47,175 bases of DNA, taken from contig JAYVJC010000026.1 of the NCBI GenBank assembly GCA_043769645.1, positions 1 to 47,175 of the forward strand, in the 5' to 3' direction. The stretch is from JAYUDN01 sp043769645 (GTDB lineage: Bacteria > Patescibacteriota > Gracilibacteria > BD1-5 > UBA2023). Below the pieces are notes generated by a model. It was not told where the DNA came from and did no database searches. It was given only the letters and a program-made list of their open reading frames with translations. Below are positions 32,235-43,129 of this stretch, one piece after another; position 1 is the first letter of the stretch; each line of letters opens with the position of its first letter. The position numbers were made by a program, and so were the translations under genes.

Positions 32235-34844
32235 TTACAATTCCAATGCCTTTCTCACAACCTCACTCGTATCTGGAGAAAGTCACTCAGTTTGGAGGAT
32301 TCGTTCGAGTTCCTTTCGCAATAGATCAGATCGAATCGGTTCCAGGAGTCTCCAGTTGACGAGTGATTTCGCGAGCCGACCAGCGACCTGCGAGTTAAAG
32401 GTATCAAGCTCGAGTACTCCATCCGCCACCCACTGATATCCACTCCCGTCAACTGCATGAAAACAAACGGGATTACTCATCGCGAATCCATAGTAGAGTG
32501 AACGTACTTTGTTCGGATTTTTCATATCAAAAGAGGGGTGGTTTTTGAGCTCCTTCAGAGCTTCAAGCGTCGAAGGAAGTGAGGAAGTCGCCTGTACCGA
32601 GAACCACTTATTCATGACATTTGCATCATCTTTCCAGGTTTCGAAAAAGCTCTCTATGGTTTTTTTCCGAAGAGAGGTATCGAGGTTGGAAAGGAGAGCA
32701 AGTGCCGAAAAGGTATCGGTCATATTATTACTCGTAACAAATTGCTCATACACGATGTTTTCATCCGCGTAAGAAAGATAGTGAAGGCAGAGGTTTTTGA
32801 GTTTTCTCTCCCCAATATCTCGCGCGAGTACTTGATAGGGACGACGGACATTCAAACTTGTATATACTGATTGAAATTGATCCCGAAATCTTTCTGAAAG
32901 CGTTAAGAGAAAGGATTCACGAAGCATATGAATCTCAACGGGATCTATATGATCTCCGAGAAGTCCGAACAGGTATCCTTCGCTCGGAAGCATCAAAGTC
33001 TCAGCTTTGAGAGAAGGGTCAAGTGTAGCATTTGAGAGGATAGCCGAAAAAGCCTGAAAGAAACTCTCAGGAATTTCGAGGCTATGCTTTCGCAGAGCTG
33101 AAAGAAGGATTTCGGTTGCGAACTTCTGAGAAGCTTCATATCGGTTGAAGTCATCGCTATCATGCGCCATAAGAAACGCATATTCATCATGGGAATAGAT
33201 ATAGTTCAACCGAACTGGTGCTGAGAAATCACGAAGAAGAGAAGGGATAACCTCTTCAGAAACACTAGAAAATATAAATGTTTCCTCTCTTTCAGTAAGG
33301 ATAATAGTATCAGTATGTTCTACTTTTTCATTATGAGGACTGATATCCTTTCCAGTAGACCTGGAAATAAGTCCCATTTTTATCGGGATGATAAAAGGTT
33401 TCTTCTCTTGGCATTCTGAAGTCGGAGGACATGATTGTACGAAGTGAAGCGTATAGGTTTTGGCTTCGGCATCATACGATGAACTCACATCGACGATAGG
33501 AGTACCCGCCTGATTATACCAGGTAGAAAACTGTGAGAGGTCTCTCTCATTTGCATCAGCCATAGCGGCAAGGAAGTCTTCGGTCGTGACTGCCTGACCA
33601 TCATGCCTCTGGAAGTAGAGATCCATCCCCTTTCGAAATCCATCACGCCCGAGGATCGTCTCATACATTCTCACTACTTCCGAACCCTTTTCATAAACGG
33701 TTACGGTATAGAAATTCCGGATTTCTTCGAAAAATGCCGGACGTATCGGATGTGCCATCGGGCTTGCATCCTCGCGGAATTGGCTATCTCGGAGGTACCT
33801 CACATCTTCGATACGCTTCACACTCCTCGAGTGCATATCAGCGGTAAACTCGCTATCTCGATAGACCGTAAGGCCCTCTTTGAGGGAAAGCTGGAACCAG
33901 TCACGACAGGTGACCCGATCTCCCGTCCAGTTGTGGAAATACTCATGAGCGATCACTCGTTCGATATAGATATAGTCTCGATCCGTAGCGGACTCAGGGG
34001 TCGCGAAAACAAGGGCCGCATTGAAGATGTTGAGCCCTTTATTTTCCATAGCCCCAGAGTTGAAGTCATCAACCGCGACGATCATAAAAATATCGAGATC
34101 ATACTCGAGACCATATCGCTCTTCATCCCATTTCATCGCGCGTTTGAGTGATTCCATAGCAAATCCACATTTCGGAATATGATGATGTTCAGTGAATATT
34201 CGTAGGGTCACTTCGCGTCCAGACATCGTCGTAAAGTGGTCTTCGATGTATTCGAGATTCCCGGCAACCAGAGCGAAGAGATAGGCGGGCTTCCGAAATG
34301 GATCCTCCCAAACTACAAAGTGTCTATTATCTTCAAATACTCACGAATCTATAAGGTTTCCATTCGACAGGAGAACTGGATATTTTGAAGTATCGGCCGT
34401 GATTCGAGTCATAAATTTTGCCATCACATCAGGTCGATCTGGGTAGTAGGTCATCCGCCGAAATCCCTGTGCCTCACACTGCGTCGCATATTTCCCACCT
34501 GAAACATAGAGTCCCTCCAGTGACGTGTTGGTTTCGGGATGGATCCTGGTCTCTATTTCGAGAGTAAAACGCTCTGGCGGATTCTCAATAGTGAGTCTCT
34601 CTGGAGTAAGAGTATACTCATTCTCAGTGAGGATTTTCCCATCCAGAGCTATATTTAAGAGCTCGAGTGACTCTGCATTGAGCTCGAGGATATTGGGACC
34701 TTGAGACTGAGGATTCCGATAATACACGACGCGACTTTTCACAATCGTCTCGGTATCATAGAGATCAAAATCAAGAAAAATAGTGTCGACGAGAAATGCA
34801 GGAACAGTGTAGTCCTTCAAGTAGATAACTTTAGAATTGTTCAT
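32235..34844 (-). CDS. pepN: Aminopeptidase N (M1 family)
   Basis: 869 aa, the length of E. coli-type PepN. The exopeptidase motif is GAMEN (in DDFNSGAMENKGLN) and the zinc site is HEYFHNW (H300, E301, H304) with the third ligand E in SLKEGLTVYRDSEF. A beta-sandwich N-domain, a catalytic domain, a small beta domain and the long helical C-terminal domain follow. It degrades peptides in the cytoplasm, useful for a cell that takes up amino acids from outside. TGA-Gly near 34346 and at the C-terminus. Start chosen at MNNSKVIYLKDY. Confidence 0.96.
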
Positions 34845-34948
34845 AGGAGGGAATAATAGGATGAATTGACTATATTTTAAATCGAAAAAAATCAAAATAG
34901 AAATGATATAGAATTGACATATTATTATTAATTCATATTTTATCGAAT

Positions 34949-35599
34949 ATGCAAGAACCCTGAATGTACATGTGGGAATTAGAACATGTGCTCGACCGAC
35001 ATGAAAATCCCTTCCATAAAGTGAGGATATACCCAATTTGATGGGATGAAGTTAAATGGTGAAAAGAAGAAGCGAAAAATCAACGAGCCCGTGCAGTAAG
35101 ACTTACTCAAGAGAGAGATATGATACATCAATCAAAAGCCCTTCGCATCTCATCGCTTATACGGGTAGTAGCGGTACTTGAGGCAGTATCAGAAAAACAA
35201 CAAATGCACTTCCGTCAAAGCTGCTGAACTCTGACGGAAACACTTCGTACCTTTGCCCGAAAGAAAGAACATCTCACTCAAAAAATGGAAGAGCAACGAA
35301 TAAATCTTCGAACCTGCTCGGCATTAAAGAATTCTATTGGCGGGGTCCGCTCAGTCGCTGTGTCAGTGCTTCGAGTGGGTGAAATCGATGAAATTTCGAG
35401 TGATGCACTCGTATATTGTCTTCTCCTCTTCATGACACAGCCGAATAAGTCCTGAAAGGCAAATAGAAAAGTCCGTGATCAACTTATGCCAGTCTATAGA
35501 GAAGAACTCCAAAACCGAGGTATCGATCCTTCAAAGGCAAATCTTCAGCTTTATATGCAACAACTCACGGATGAACAGAGAAAACATCTATTTGCCTAG
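34949..35599 (+). CDS. Hypothetical helical protein
   Basis: 216 aa, TGA as Gly in several places. It is rich in Arg, Lys, Glu and Gln, and residues about 40-135 look like long helices (RARAVRLTQERDM, RTFARKKEHLTQKMEEQRINL) that could be a coiled coil. No membrane segment, no motif. It is divergent from pepN (104 bp) and its TAG stop is directly followed by the stop of the convergent GNAT gene. No function assigned. Confidence 0.6.
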
Positions 35600-36103
35600 C
35601 TATATCCAGTATAATTTTAATATTCTCCTTTCCTTGGGAAGGGTTTTGAAGAAGACTCCTCCACAAGACTCAATCGTCTTCCATGAAGCAATATTATCTT
35701 CATAAGCAGAAATGAGTACTTTCTCTATACCAAGATTGTGAGCTTCTTGGAGTCAGAGCTTGAGCATCTCTCGAGCAAGTCCCTTCCCTCTCGCTGAAGG
35801 TCTGAGGCCATAGCCAATATGCCCTCCTCATGCTCCTTCAGGACTCGTATTCGGATGATCGATTTGATGACGGATTTGTATCGCTCCGAGGATAGTCTCA
35901 TCATCCATGAAGAAAAAAAGAGTGCTATTAATTCATTTGGGATTAGCCGTCACATATGTTGTGGTAATATCGAGAAATGATTCGAATGAACCGCCAAGAA
36001 AAAGGGCTCATGGACTGGTTGGGATTTCAAACGCCTTCCATTCTTCGACCATTTCAAGATAGCGAGACTTATGAGAGATATTAGGAAAACTGAGGTGAAG
36101 CAT
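35600..36103 (-). CDS. GNAT-family N-acetyltransferase
   Basis: 167 aa. The acetyl-CoA-binding motif A is clear: GGHIGYGLRPSARGKGLAREML (R/Q-x-x-G-x-G/A as RGKGLA), followed by the LISAYEDNIASWKTIESCGG motif B segment typical of acetyltransferases acting on small molecules or protein N-termini (RimJ-like or YjdJ-like). The substrate is unknown. The stop codons of this gene and the convergent hypothetical touch each other. Confidence 0.88.
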
Positions 36104-36395
36104 ATTCAAAGTATAAATATTCAAAATTCATTTTGCTGCTAGTTAGTATAAGAATAAGTCATCATGCTATTTCAATTTTTTTTCGAAATACATCTCAAAC
36201 TTCCATACAAACTGTGAGTTTTAGATGCAAGTTACTAGGGAACGAAGAATGAAAGAGCGGAAAGTGCAAGTCATCACAACAGACAAAATAGAGTCCAGAG
36301 AAGAGCATATTTCTTACTAGAAAAAACGAGTCAAAGCGGAGTACAGAGAATAAGTACCGTCCCCCAGATAAGAAAAAGTGCTTGATTCCCTTCAT
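36081..36395 (-). CDS. Doubtful small ORF
   Basis: 104 codons with TGA as Gly, ATG at 36395, overlapping the start of the GNAT gene by 23 bp. The sequence is Phe/Leu/Ser-rich with a partly hydrophobic first half (HFFLSGGRYLFSVLRFDSFFLV). The composition looks more like translated noncoding DNA than the neighbours. Reported only because it is the longest frame in this gap. Confidence 0.2.
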
Positions 36396-36800
36396 AGGAA
36401 TGGAGTATTCACTGTTTTGTCTTCCCCACCATATATTCTAAACTACTCCCATATATTCATAAGCTTACGAGAAGTATACCATATACATTCAGGGAAATTT
36501 TTCAGAGGAGAAGATCATATTTTTTAGGGAAGAGTTCCATAGTGCGAAAGGATTATAGTTATTCAGAATTCCGAATCCGTAAGATATAATCAATATATAC
36601 TAAGTCGCTTTCGAGTCAATCCTTCTAATATGTTAAGGATAAAAACAGAAGGCGTAGTACCTATATGTTTTCCATGAAAATCGAGAATATACTTCACCTT
36701 CTATCCTGCTCATTCTTTCTCGAGAGCGAACTTCTTGCTTATAAAAAAATTATTCATAAAATAAAATTGCTAAGAAACATATTATTTAATCCTACTCTCT
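36104..36800. other. Long intergenic region without a convincing gene
   Basis: About 700 bp of AT-rich DNA upstream of yggT and of the GNAT gene. I looked for tRNA, RNase P, SRP and tmRNA landmarks on both strands and saw none, though the GC-richer stretch 36230-36370 could be a structured RNA. Confidence 0.4.
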
Positions 36801-37163
36801 ATGGATACAGTTCTTGAATCGGGCGCACGTGAAAAAAAGATACTTCATATCACACAATTCATCTGGTATTTCACATCTATATTAGAAATATTCCTGCTCT
36901 TACGTTTTATTTTCCGTTTTCTCCAAGCCAATCCCAATGCTGGTTTTACACAGATGATATATAGTATGACTGCCATTTTCACAGAGCCATTTCAATACGT
37001 ATTCCCAAATCCTGTCATGGAAGGAAGTGTATTCGAATGGAGTACTCTCCTCGCTATGCTGGTGTATTGGTTTATTGCCATAGGAATGGTGAAACTCATG
37101 TATATCGGTCGACCGGTGACTCATGCTGAAGCGAAAGAAAAACTCGATCAAGAACAAGTATAA
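36801..37163 (+). CDS. YggT family membrane protein
   Basis: 120 aa, no TGA codon needed. Two membrane helices (about 20-45 and 78-102) flank a loop with the family's LLRFIFRFLQANPNAGF..IYSMTAIFTEPFQYVFPNP pattern. YggT proteins are small inner-membrane proteins linked to division-site or osmotic functions. The start at 36801 is preceded by a CU-rich leader. A terminator follows. Confidence 0.85.
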   Translation: MDTVLESGAREKKILHITQFIWYFTSILEIFLLLRFIFRFLQANPNAGFTQMIYSMTAIFTEPFQYVFPNPVMEGSVFEWSTLLAMLVYWFIAIGMVKLMYIGRPVTHAEAKEKLDQEQV

Positions 37164-37175
37164 CTACGTATTTCG

Positions 37176-37204
37176 AAAAATGACCTCTCTTGAGGTCATT
37201 TTTT
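37176..37204. terminator. Terminator after yggT
   Basis: AAAAATGACCTC / GAGGTCATTTTTT stem-loop, symmetrical enough to serve the convergent hemerythrin gene as well. Confidence 0.85.
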
Positions 37205-37242
37205 ATACAAGAAAATCTATCTATTAAGCCTTTGGAACTCTG

Positions 37243-37761
37243 CTACTTACCTATACTTTTCTTGATGATATACATAATTGATTGCTTTCCCTCCATGAGT
37301 TCTGCTTTGCGAAGTATCATTTTTTTTGACATTTCCTCCAGATCAAATCCACTTTTTGCTCTGACTTTCGGAAACATGTCTTCCTCTTCTTCCTTCACAT
37401 GATGCTCGATATACTCACAGAGTACGACGACTTTAGCATCGTAGAAATCATCTTTTGGGTCCATAGATTTGATTTCTCAGATAAGCGTCTTTGCTGAGTT
37501 ATGTTCTACCTGTGCCTCATCAAGCATACCATCATCTTTAAGGGCTCGGCGTACAGGAGGATAAAATAACTCTTCTTCCAAGGCCATATGAACCGTGAGT
37601 TCCTTACAGATAATTTCGGCAAGATCTTGTTTCATCGTACCACTTCCCTTATCTTTGATAAGTTTCTGGTATTGTTTAAAGAGTTTATGTACCTGGGCAT
37701 GATCGCTAGTAAGAAGGTCGATAGCATCTTTGGTGATCGGTCACGAAGTTGGAGAAGCCAT
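37243..37761 (-). CDS. Hemerythrin HHE domain protein
   Basis: 172 aa. The four-helix, non-heme di-iron pattern is visible: HAQVHKLF, HMALEEELFYP, EHNSAKTLIGEI and EYIEHHVKEEEEDMFPKV supply the His and Glu/Asp ligands. The C-terminal ~30 residues are a basic helix. It may bind oxygen, store iron or protect against oxidative or nitrosative stress. TGA codons for Gly at positions 7 and in LIGEI. It is the last gene of a - strand group. Confidence 0.88.
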
Positions 37762-37876
37762 ACATAAAAATTATGAGAATAAAGCTCAATCATTGTAAAA
37801 ACTCCCTTCGAAAGAGAAAAGAAAAATCCAAGACAATATAAAAGCAGGTTTATAAAACTCGATAATAGAAGAATTA

Positions 37877-38637
37877 TGAAAGTTCAGCTATCCTTTTTTC
37901 ACACTCAGCTAGAGTATACATATAGGGGAAAAATTCTAGGAAATTTTTCTGAAGAAAGGCATCTCTTTTGTCTTTCGAGATGTTATATTTTATGAATAAT
38001 CCAAGCTTTTCTCTTCACTTATCTATACATCAGAAACGATTCACATTCTGGAAGAAATACTCGTGAGTTGGCACTCTTCGAGAATGTATATTTCTTCCTG
38101 TATACGCTTGAGAGAGGTCACATAGGTAGTGTTCAATACGAAAGACATCATATCCGATATCTTCCCTTGGAATATTGAGCAATCTTTTAGGAAATAGTAT
38201 TTCTCTTTCACTCGATCGAGCGCTTTCGAAGTATCAAAAAAATGATAGAGATAGTGTCCGTCGGCAATATATGAGAGTGGATTTTTTATTCACTCAGCAA
38301 TGAGAAATTCACATACATCTTCGATTCGTTTTTTTCATCAGATCGTCGGATTAAAAATAGTATCCTTCTTTCCGAGCATTTTTTCTATACTGATGGTTTC
38401 ATATTTTTGTATGAGCTCGAATCTTCATGCAAGATACTCGAAATAGTCCTGAGCCGTTCCGTCTGGGGCAAAAGTAAATGCATCTCTATCGATACGGACA
38501 ATTTGGTACGGATTATCTATACGATAACTCCGCAAAAAATAGATAAATGCATCCTCCGAGATTCATCGGGCTTGGAAAAGATCTAGCAGTTTCTGATCGA
38601 ACACTTTCCGGGGTGAAAGAAATGAAAATACTCACAT
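37877..38637 (-). CDS. Hypothetical protein split by a -1 frameshift at a T7 slippery site
   Basis: From ATG 38637 the zero frame runs 204 codons to TAG 38023. From about 38242, however, the -1 frame is the protein-like one and continues ~145 bp beyond that stop to TAA at 37877 (REDIGYDVFRIEHYLCDLSQ; DKGREKLGLFIKYNISKD). At 38242-38236 the frame reads CAT TTT TTT, an in-phase T TTT TTT heptamer; slipping back one base joins both parts into a 253-aa protein. It is either programmed frameshifting or a missing T (assembly error or mutation). No domain recognised. Twelve bases separate it from the upstream gene, so they share a transcript. Confidence 0.6.
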
Positions 38638-38648
38638 AACCTAAGAAA

Positions 38649-39200
38649 TTATAAGGCAGAAAAAAGGCTTCTTATTTTTACTATTTTTTGCCTTACTCCT
38701 TCTCATCTTCTTCTCCATTTTAACTCTATTTGCGCTCTTCTTGCTACTTCAGTATTCTTAAGATCTGAAATTACTCAATCTACAAGTTGTTCAGTTCCAT
38801 CAAGTATCTTTTGAAATGCCTCATAAGCATCTGTCTGATCTACTATTGTATATGCATACATACCAAATAAGAGTGCCTGCTCATCTTCCTGGGTCCAACG
38901 GAAATATTTTTTACAAAAGGCCAAATCTAGTAAAAAAAGATTCACTTTTCACTTTCTATTGTTTTCGTTTCCAAAAACACACTCAATAGGTCCATTTTTT
39001 ATTTGTTCAAGCATAGTATAAAATCTTCCTGCCGAAGCACTAGATAACCATAAAAGTGCTGAGGCTTGACTCTGGAATAGTTGATTTGGGCTAAGTGCTC
39101 TACTGGCGCCTTTAGGCAAAAAGTGATCTACTCAATCTATAACTTTATATACTCAGTCGAGTGTTTGTAGTGTACTCATATTTGTTAAGGATTTAATCAT
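38649..39200 (-). CDS. Hypothetical protein
   Basis: 183 aa from ATG 39200 (an in-frame ATG at 39179 gives 176). It is mostly helical, with FLPKGASRALSPNQLFQSQ, QASALLWLSSASAGRFYTML and a basic C-terminus (ARRAQIELKWRRRGEGVRQK). No signal peptide or clear TM helix. The downstream gene starts 12 bp after this stop. Unknown family. Confidence 0.6.
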
Positions 39201-39260
39201 GAAAGATTATAGGAGAATAATATATACTTTTTAATATAAATCAATATAATATATATTTGT

Positions 39261-40412
39261 CTAGTTCACCCCCACCACCCTCTTCACTACCTTCATCTTC
39301 GCCTCGAGTCGATTATTCATGATCCGGGCTCACTCTGCGAGCTTCGCTTCGACGAATGGGATATCTTGTAGGAGTTTTGCACGAGTTTCGCGATAGGGTG
39401 CAAGGTATTTTTGAAGTATTTCGAGAAGAGCCACCTTCGCATGACCATAACCAAATCCGATATTCGGAGCGAGATACTTCTGTCGAATCATAGCAACTTC
39501 TTCAGATGTACCAAATACCTTGATGAGTGCAAATACATTGCATGTGTCAGGATCTTTCACATCGTCCATCCCGAGAGAATCTGTCACGATCGACATCACA
39601 CGCTTCTTCATCGTATTCTCATCATCGAATACTCCTATGAAGTTATCATAGCTCTTCGACATCTTACGTCCATCGATACCTGGCAGAGTTGCGACTGCTT
39701 CTTCGATGATAGCTTCTGGTTCTCGGAATACTTCTGTTCCATACGTCTTATTGAACGCTCTCGCAATATCTCGTGTCATTTCGAGGTGTTGTATCTGGTC
39801 TTTCCCGACTGGTACTGCATCGATATCATAGCCGATAATATCCGCCGCCATGAGTATCGGATAGTTGAAAGTTCCCATGTTCAGATTATTCTCAAAGGAA
39901 TCAATAGATTTTTTTAATTCGATCTCATAATGATCACGCTCATTTCTGACTTTCTTCATATAATCTTGTATATTCTGGCTCAATGAGGATCGGAATTCAC
40001 TTTCAAATAGTTCATACATCTCAATATGTCCTCTTGCATTAGCAAGGTTATCTATGAGAAATTCCTTGTGTTGAGTAAAATCTTTGTAACTGTGTGCTCT
40101 CGCCATTAAGGAAAATGGGGTCACATTCGTGAGGATCCACATGAGCTTCGTGATATCATGAATATCGGATTGACGGAAGATCGTAATTGGCGTATCGACT
40201 CCATAAATCGCGAGATATTCGATAGCGATTTCAAGGGTTTGTTCACGGAGAGTCTTCCCATCTTTCACACTCGTGAGCGAGTGAAGGTCGGCGATAAATA
40301 TAGCAGCATCATTCCCTTTTGCAACTTTCTCAAATGGAAGCACTGCTCCCATAAGATTCCCGAGGTGGAGGGATGAGCCAGTGGATTTGATACCGGTAAT
40401 GATTTTTTTCAT
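39261..40412 (-). CDS. trpS: Tryptophanyl-tRNA synthetase
   Basis: 383 aa, class I. The HIGH-like motif reads SSLHLGNL near the N-terminus, and KMSKSYDNF is the KMSKS loop. The DIHDITKLMW, FNYPILMAADI and VPVGKDQIQHLEM segments are typical. Compared with the usual ~330-340 aa enzyme there is an extra charged helical stretch of about 50 residues (about 118-170) between the HAYKD-type motif and NYPILMAADI. TGA-Gly at 39327 extends the C-terminus by 22 residues beyond what the standard code would give. Confidence 0.96.
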
Positions 40413-40446
40413 ACAGTAAATTTATAGATTATAATATAGAGAAAAC

Positions 40447-41178
40447 TTATGGAAAGGCAAACGAATGCTTTCCGTAATACAGCTCACAAGCCTTCCTCAG
40501 AGTAATCTCTAATGGATCAAAAAGAGGAATACTCGAATCGATTCATATACATGCTATTGGTAATTCTGTACAGGCAAGGAGTATTGATTCACATCAAGCA
40601 TCTCTACAACTCTTGATCATTATAAGAATAGAGGCAATATCATCACTCTGCAAATTCTCTCATCCAATTACTGTATCTATGATATGATTAAGGATTTTTC
40701 TCTGCTCTCTTTCTGGAACATAGGTATCGATACCAGATTGATGAAAACCTTCTTTATAGAGCTCAGAATTAAGTGTCCTCTCAGATCAGAGAATTCATAT
40801 TTTCTTATATCAAAGACTCTGTATATATTTCTGTGTTTCTCATACCAGCGAGAGGAAACATATATCATTTTTCTCATAATTATTATAAATTGTATCGGAG
40901 TAAAGGTGCATCGTATTGCATGCCATAAGGATGATATTGGCTCATGCTTCTATAAGTCTCATATTCTCACTTCGAACCTGACTGACTGTCTGAGACTCAT
41001 TAGTTGGGCCATCAATCAGTGCTCTCACTGGAATATTATCGAGTAGAATATGAGGAAAGTCGTGATTGGCTCGTCAGTCTGAAAATGATTTCGATATATC
41101 AAGAAGTATCTTATAGGCTCGTAGTGATGCATATGGTCACATACCTCAAAGAATTCAGATTATTGGATTTGGTTTCAT
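40447..41178 (-). CDS. Aspartate/glutamate racemase family protein
   Basis: 243 aa with many TGA-Gly codons. The family's three landmarks are in place: IIGILGGMGPYASL at the N-terminus, the first catalytic Cys in MACNTMH and the second in LACTELP. YgeA/RacX-type enzymes make D-amino acids such as D-Asp or D-Glu; D-Glu is needed for peptidoglycan, so this may serve MurD/MurE here. The gene lies just 12 bp after the upstream unknown gene and 34 bp before trpS on the same strand. Confidence 0.9.
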
Positions 41179-41190
41179 AGTTAAAAAAGG

Positions 41191-42006
41191 TTATAATATA
41201 GATTGATCATAAGTGATATGCTTATTTATAGGTACTTCAAGTCATGCCACAGGGTTTCAATCACAATCAAAATATGGCTCTTCTCCTATTTTTGGATAGT
41301 AAGGAGGAATATGTCAGGTACTTTGTATGAGAAAAATACTCTGCGGGCGATCTGGTATGGAGACTTCATAAGCTTGTCCTAGTCGAAAAAATGGACGTTC
41401 TTTTTCTCATCCGATAACTATGTGATGAGCCTTTCAGGCATAGAGATTACAAACTATATTCGCTGCGGCGTAAGAAATAGCACTCTCATTATCTCGACCT
41501 TTACTCATAGCGTAAGCTATTATTTTTTGTATATCAGGAGAATCAGAAACTCTCAAAGATTCTTTTACTTTCTCGAACTCATCTCTCTCTATTTTTTTAT
41601 CGAACTGGAAATCAATACGCTTTTCGAGATGGAGATAGTGGACTCTGATATACTCACGAATATATCATTCCATATGATTCGAGATTCATATTGCCTCTTT
41701 AGGAGTAATTCACTGCTCAGTTATAAGAAATTCTCTTGCTTGATAGAGCGTATATCGATGATCATGTACTCAAAGTGCGTCGAGTCTCTCCATGACACGG
41801 AGTGTCGGGACTGCTATTGCAGGAAGCCTCTGAGGAAATCAGTCTTTCGAGAGTCACATACCAGTAGTGAGTTCGATACTTGTTCTGTCTCACTTATGGA
41901 GAGACTGTGCGAGCTTCTCGAGCCTCATTGCTGAGGCTTCATTGAGATTCTTGTTTTGTCTGATGGTGTGTTCTCCTTTGAGGAGAAATGCGGATAAGGT
42001 TTTCAT
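41191..42006 (-). CDS. Hypothetical protein in operon with the racemase
   Basis: 271 aa. A soluble, Lys/Glu-rich N-terminal half with helical segments (HYLHLEKRIDFQFDKKIERDEFEKVK) is followed by a C-terminal part with AYAMSKGRDNESAISYAAANIV and PYFDCDGNPVAGLEVP. No family recognised. It is 12 bp upstream of the racemase on the same strand, which hints at a linked role, for example in handling the same amino acid. Confidence 0.6.
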
Positions 42007-42027
42007 AGAATAAAATTAAAAAAGGAA

Positions 42028-42063
42028 TAAAAAAATCTGTCAAAGATTCCTCTCTGACAGATT
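42028..42063 (-). terminator. Terminator after the 42157 gene
   Basis: On the - strand AATCTGTCA / TGACAGATT stem followed by T7. Confidence 0.75.
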
Positions 42064-42156
42064 CAAGTAAAAAGATTCACTAAAATATCCGCCAATGAGG
42101 AAGAGGGATATTCCACCAAGATGTGAAGTATTTTATAAGGGACATATTTGAATCAA

Positions 42157-42792
42157 TTAACCTCTTGGATACGCGTTTCGATAGTATCAGGAAGTATTGT
42201 AGAGATCACTCACACGATCCGAAATATCCTTTACGATTCTTCTGGCTTGAGGATTTTTTCGCATGACCCGCATCGAAGTGATTCATACTGGGAAATCTTC
42301 GTCAGTAATAACATCATTGACTCATCGGTTATCGATAGAAAACGGTACAGTATAGAGTGGTATCTTTCTTCACTGTATTTCCTCAGTTTCTCCAGTTTTC
42401 CGAAATCAAAATTTATTCGCGTCTTCGAATCATTTTTCCCCATAACCGTCTCCGACAAGTTCAAAGACAGGTTGAAGTGATCGGTATCCGTCATCTCGAT
42501 ATCCAAACTGTGTCATACCTTCAAGAGGGATTTTTCCTTGTTTTCCGAAAGATTCTATCAATTGTCCTCTTCCAGCGATTCCGAGAAATATATCTCAGCT
42601 CATGACTCGCTGTACCAAGCTATCAACTCAGAGGAGCACTATCTTAATGCTATTTTCTCAGACCAGAACCTTTGAAGTTCGAGAAGGTAGCGCTATGCCA
42701 TAATATTGGAGAAATAGTTCTCTTGTCATATCTATATTCGGCATAGAAGAAGCAATACCGAGACTCAGTGTTTGTGATGTTTTCATATTCAT
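42157..42792 (-). CDS. Hypothetical protein, distantly HisG-like
   Basis: 211 aa (ATG AAT ATG; alternative start 42786). Residues 8-85 look like an alternating alpha/beta phosphoribosyl or substrate-binding fold: LGIASSMPNIDMTRELFLQY, then VDSLVQRVMSGDIFLGIAGR, reminiscent of the D(I/V)xxxVxxGxxDLGIxG stretch of HisG and related proteins. The rest contains KIPLYTVPFSIDN and ends YYRNAYPRG. No catalytic motif is certain. A terminator separates it from the downstream unknown-racemase pair. Confidence 0.55.
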
Positions 42793-42809
42793 AAAAAATG
42801 AGATAATAA

Positions 42810-42838
42810 AATCCGCCTCTTCTGGCGGATAGTTTTTT
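42810..42838. terminator. Hairpin ATCCGCC/GGCGGAT between - strand genes
   Basis: A 7-bp GC-rich stem with a 6-nt loop, with T-rich flanks on both strands. Confidence 0.5.
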
Positions 42839-42844
42839 GGAGAG

Positions 42845-42865
42845 ATCCTGAATCAAATTCAGGAT
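42845..42865. repeat. Palindromic repeat of the VILNLIQDL type
   Basis: ATCCTGAAT-CAA-ATTCAGGAT inverted repeat with flanking AACAT. On the - strand it reads VILNLIQDLS, a peptide well known as the translation of a dispersed palindromic repeat in many bacteria. Noncoding here. Confidence 0.6.
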
Positions 42866-42970
42866 AACATAAAAAAGTTTACCGCCGATGCGAGAGGAAG
42901 TGGTGCCAGATATTCTGCCAAGTTTGTTTTGATTTAAAGTAGATATACATTTTTCGTTTGAGAAAAAATA

Positions 42971-43009
42971 AAAAAATCCCCCATAAGTTTTTACACTCAC
43001 GGGGGATTT
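42971..43009 (-). terminator. Terminator after the 43130 gene
   Basis: On the - strand AAATCCCCC, an 18-nt loop, GGGGGATTT and a T run, 120 bp after the stop. Confidence 0.65.
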
Positions 43010-43129
43010 GAAGAAGACTATTTTAACAAATATCTACGACAGAATACCACACCGTGAGGTAAAGGTATGATGCCAAGATGATTTTATGAGATTGAACATA
43101 TTTTCATAATATTTAGAAAATTATTATTG

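Noticed and set aside
33603..34151. 182-codon + strand ORF opposite pepN
   Set aside because: Lies fully inside the M1 peptidase catalytic domain; antisense shadow.
36195..36420. Possible structured RNA (RNase P, tmRNA or SRP)
   Set aside because: None of the conserved core motifs of these RNAs was found on either strand.
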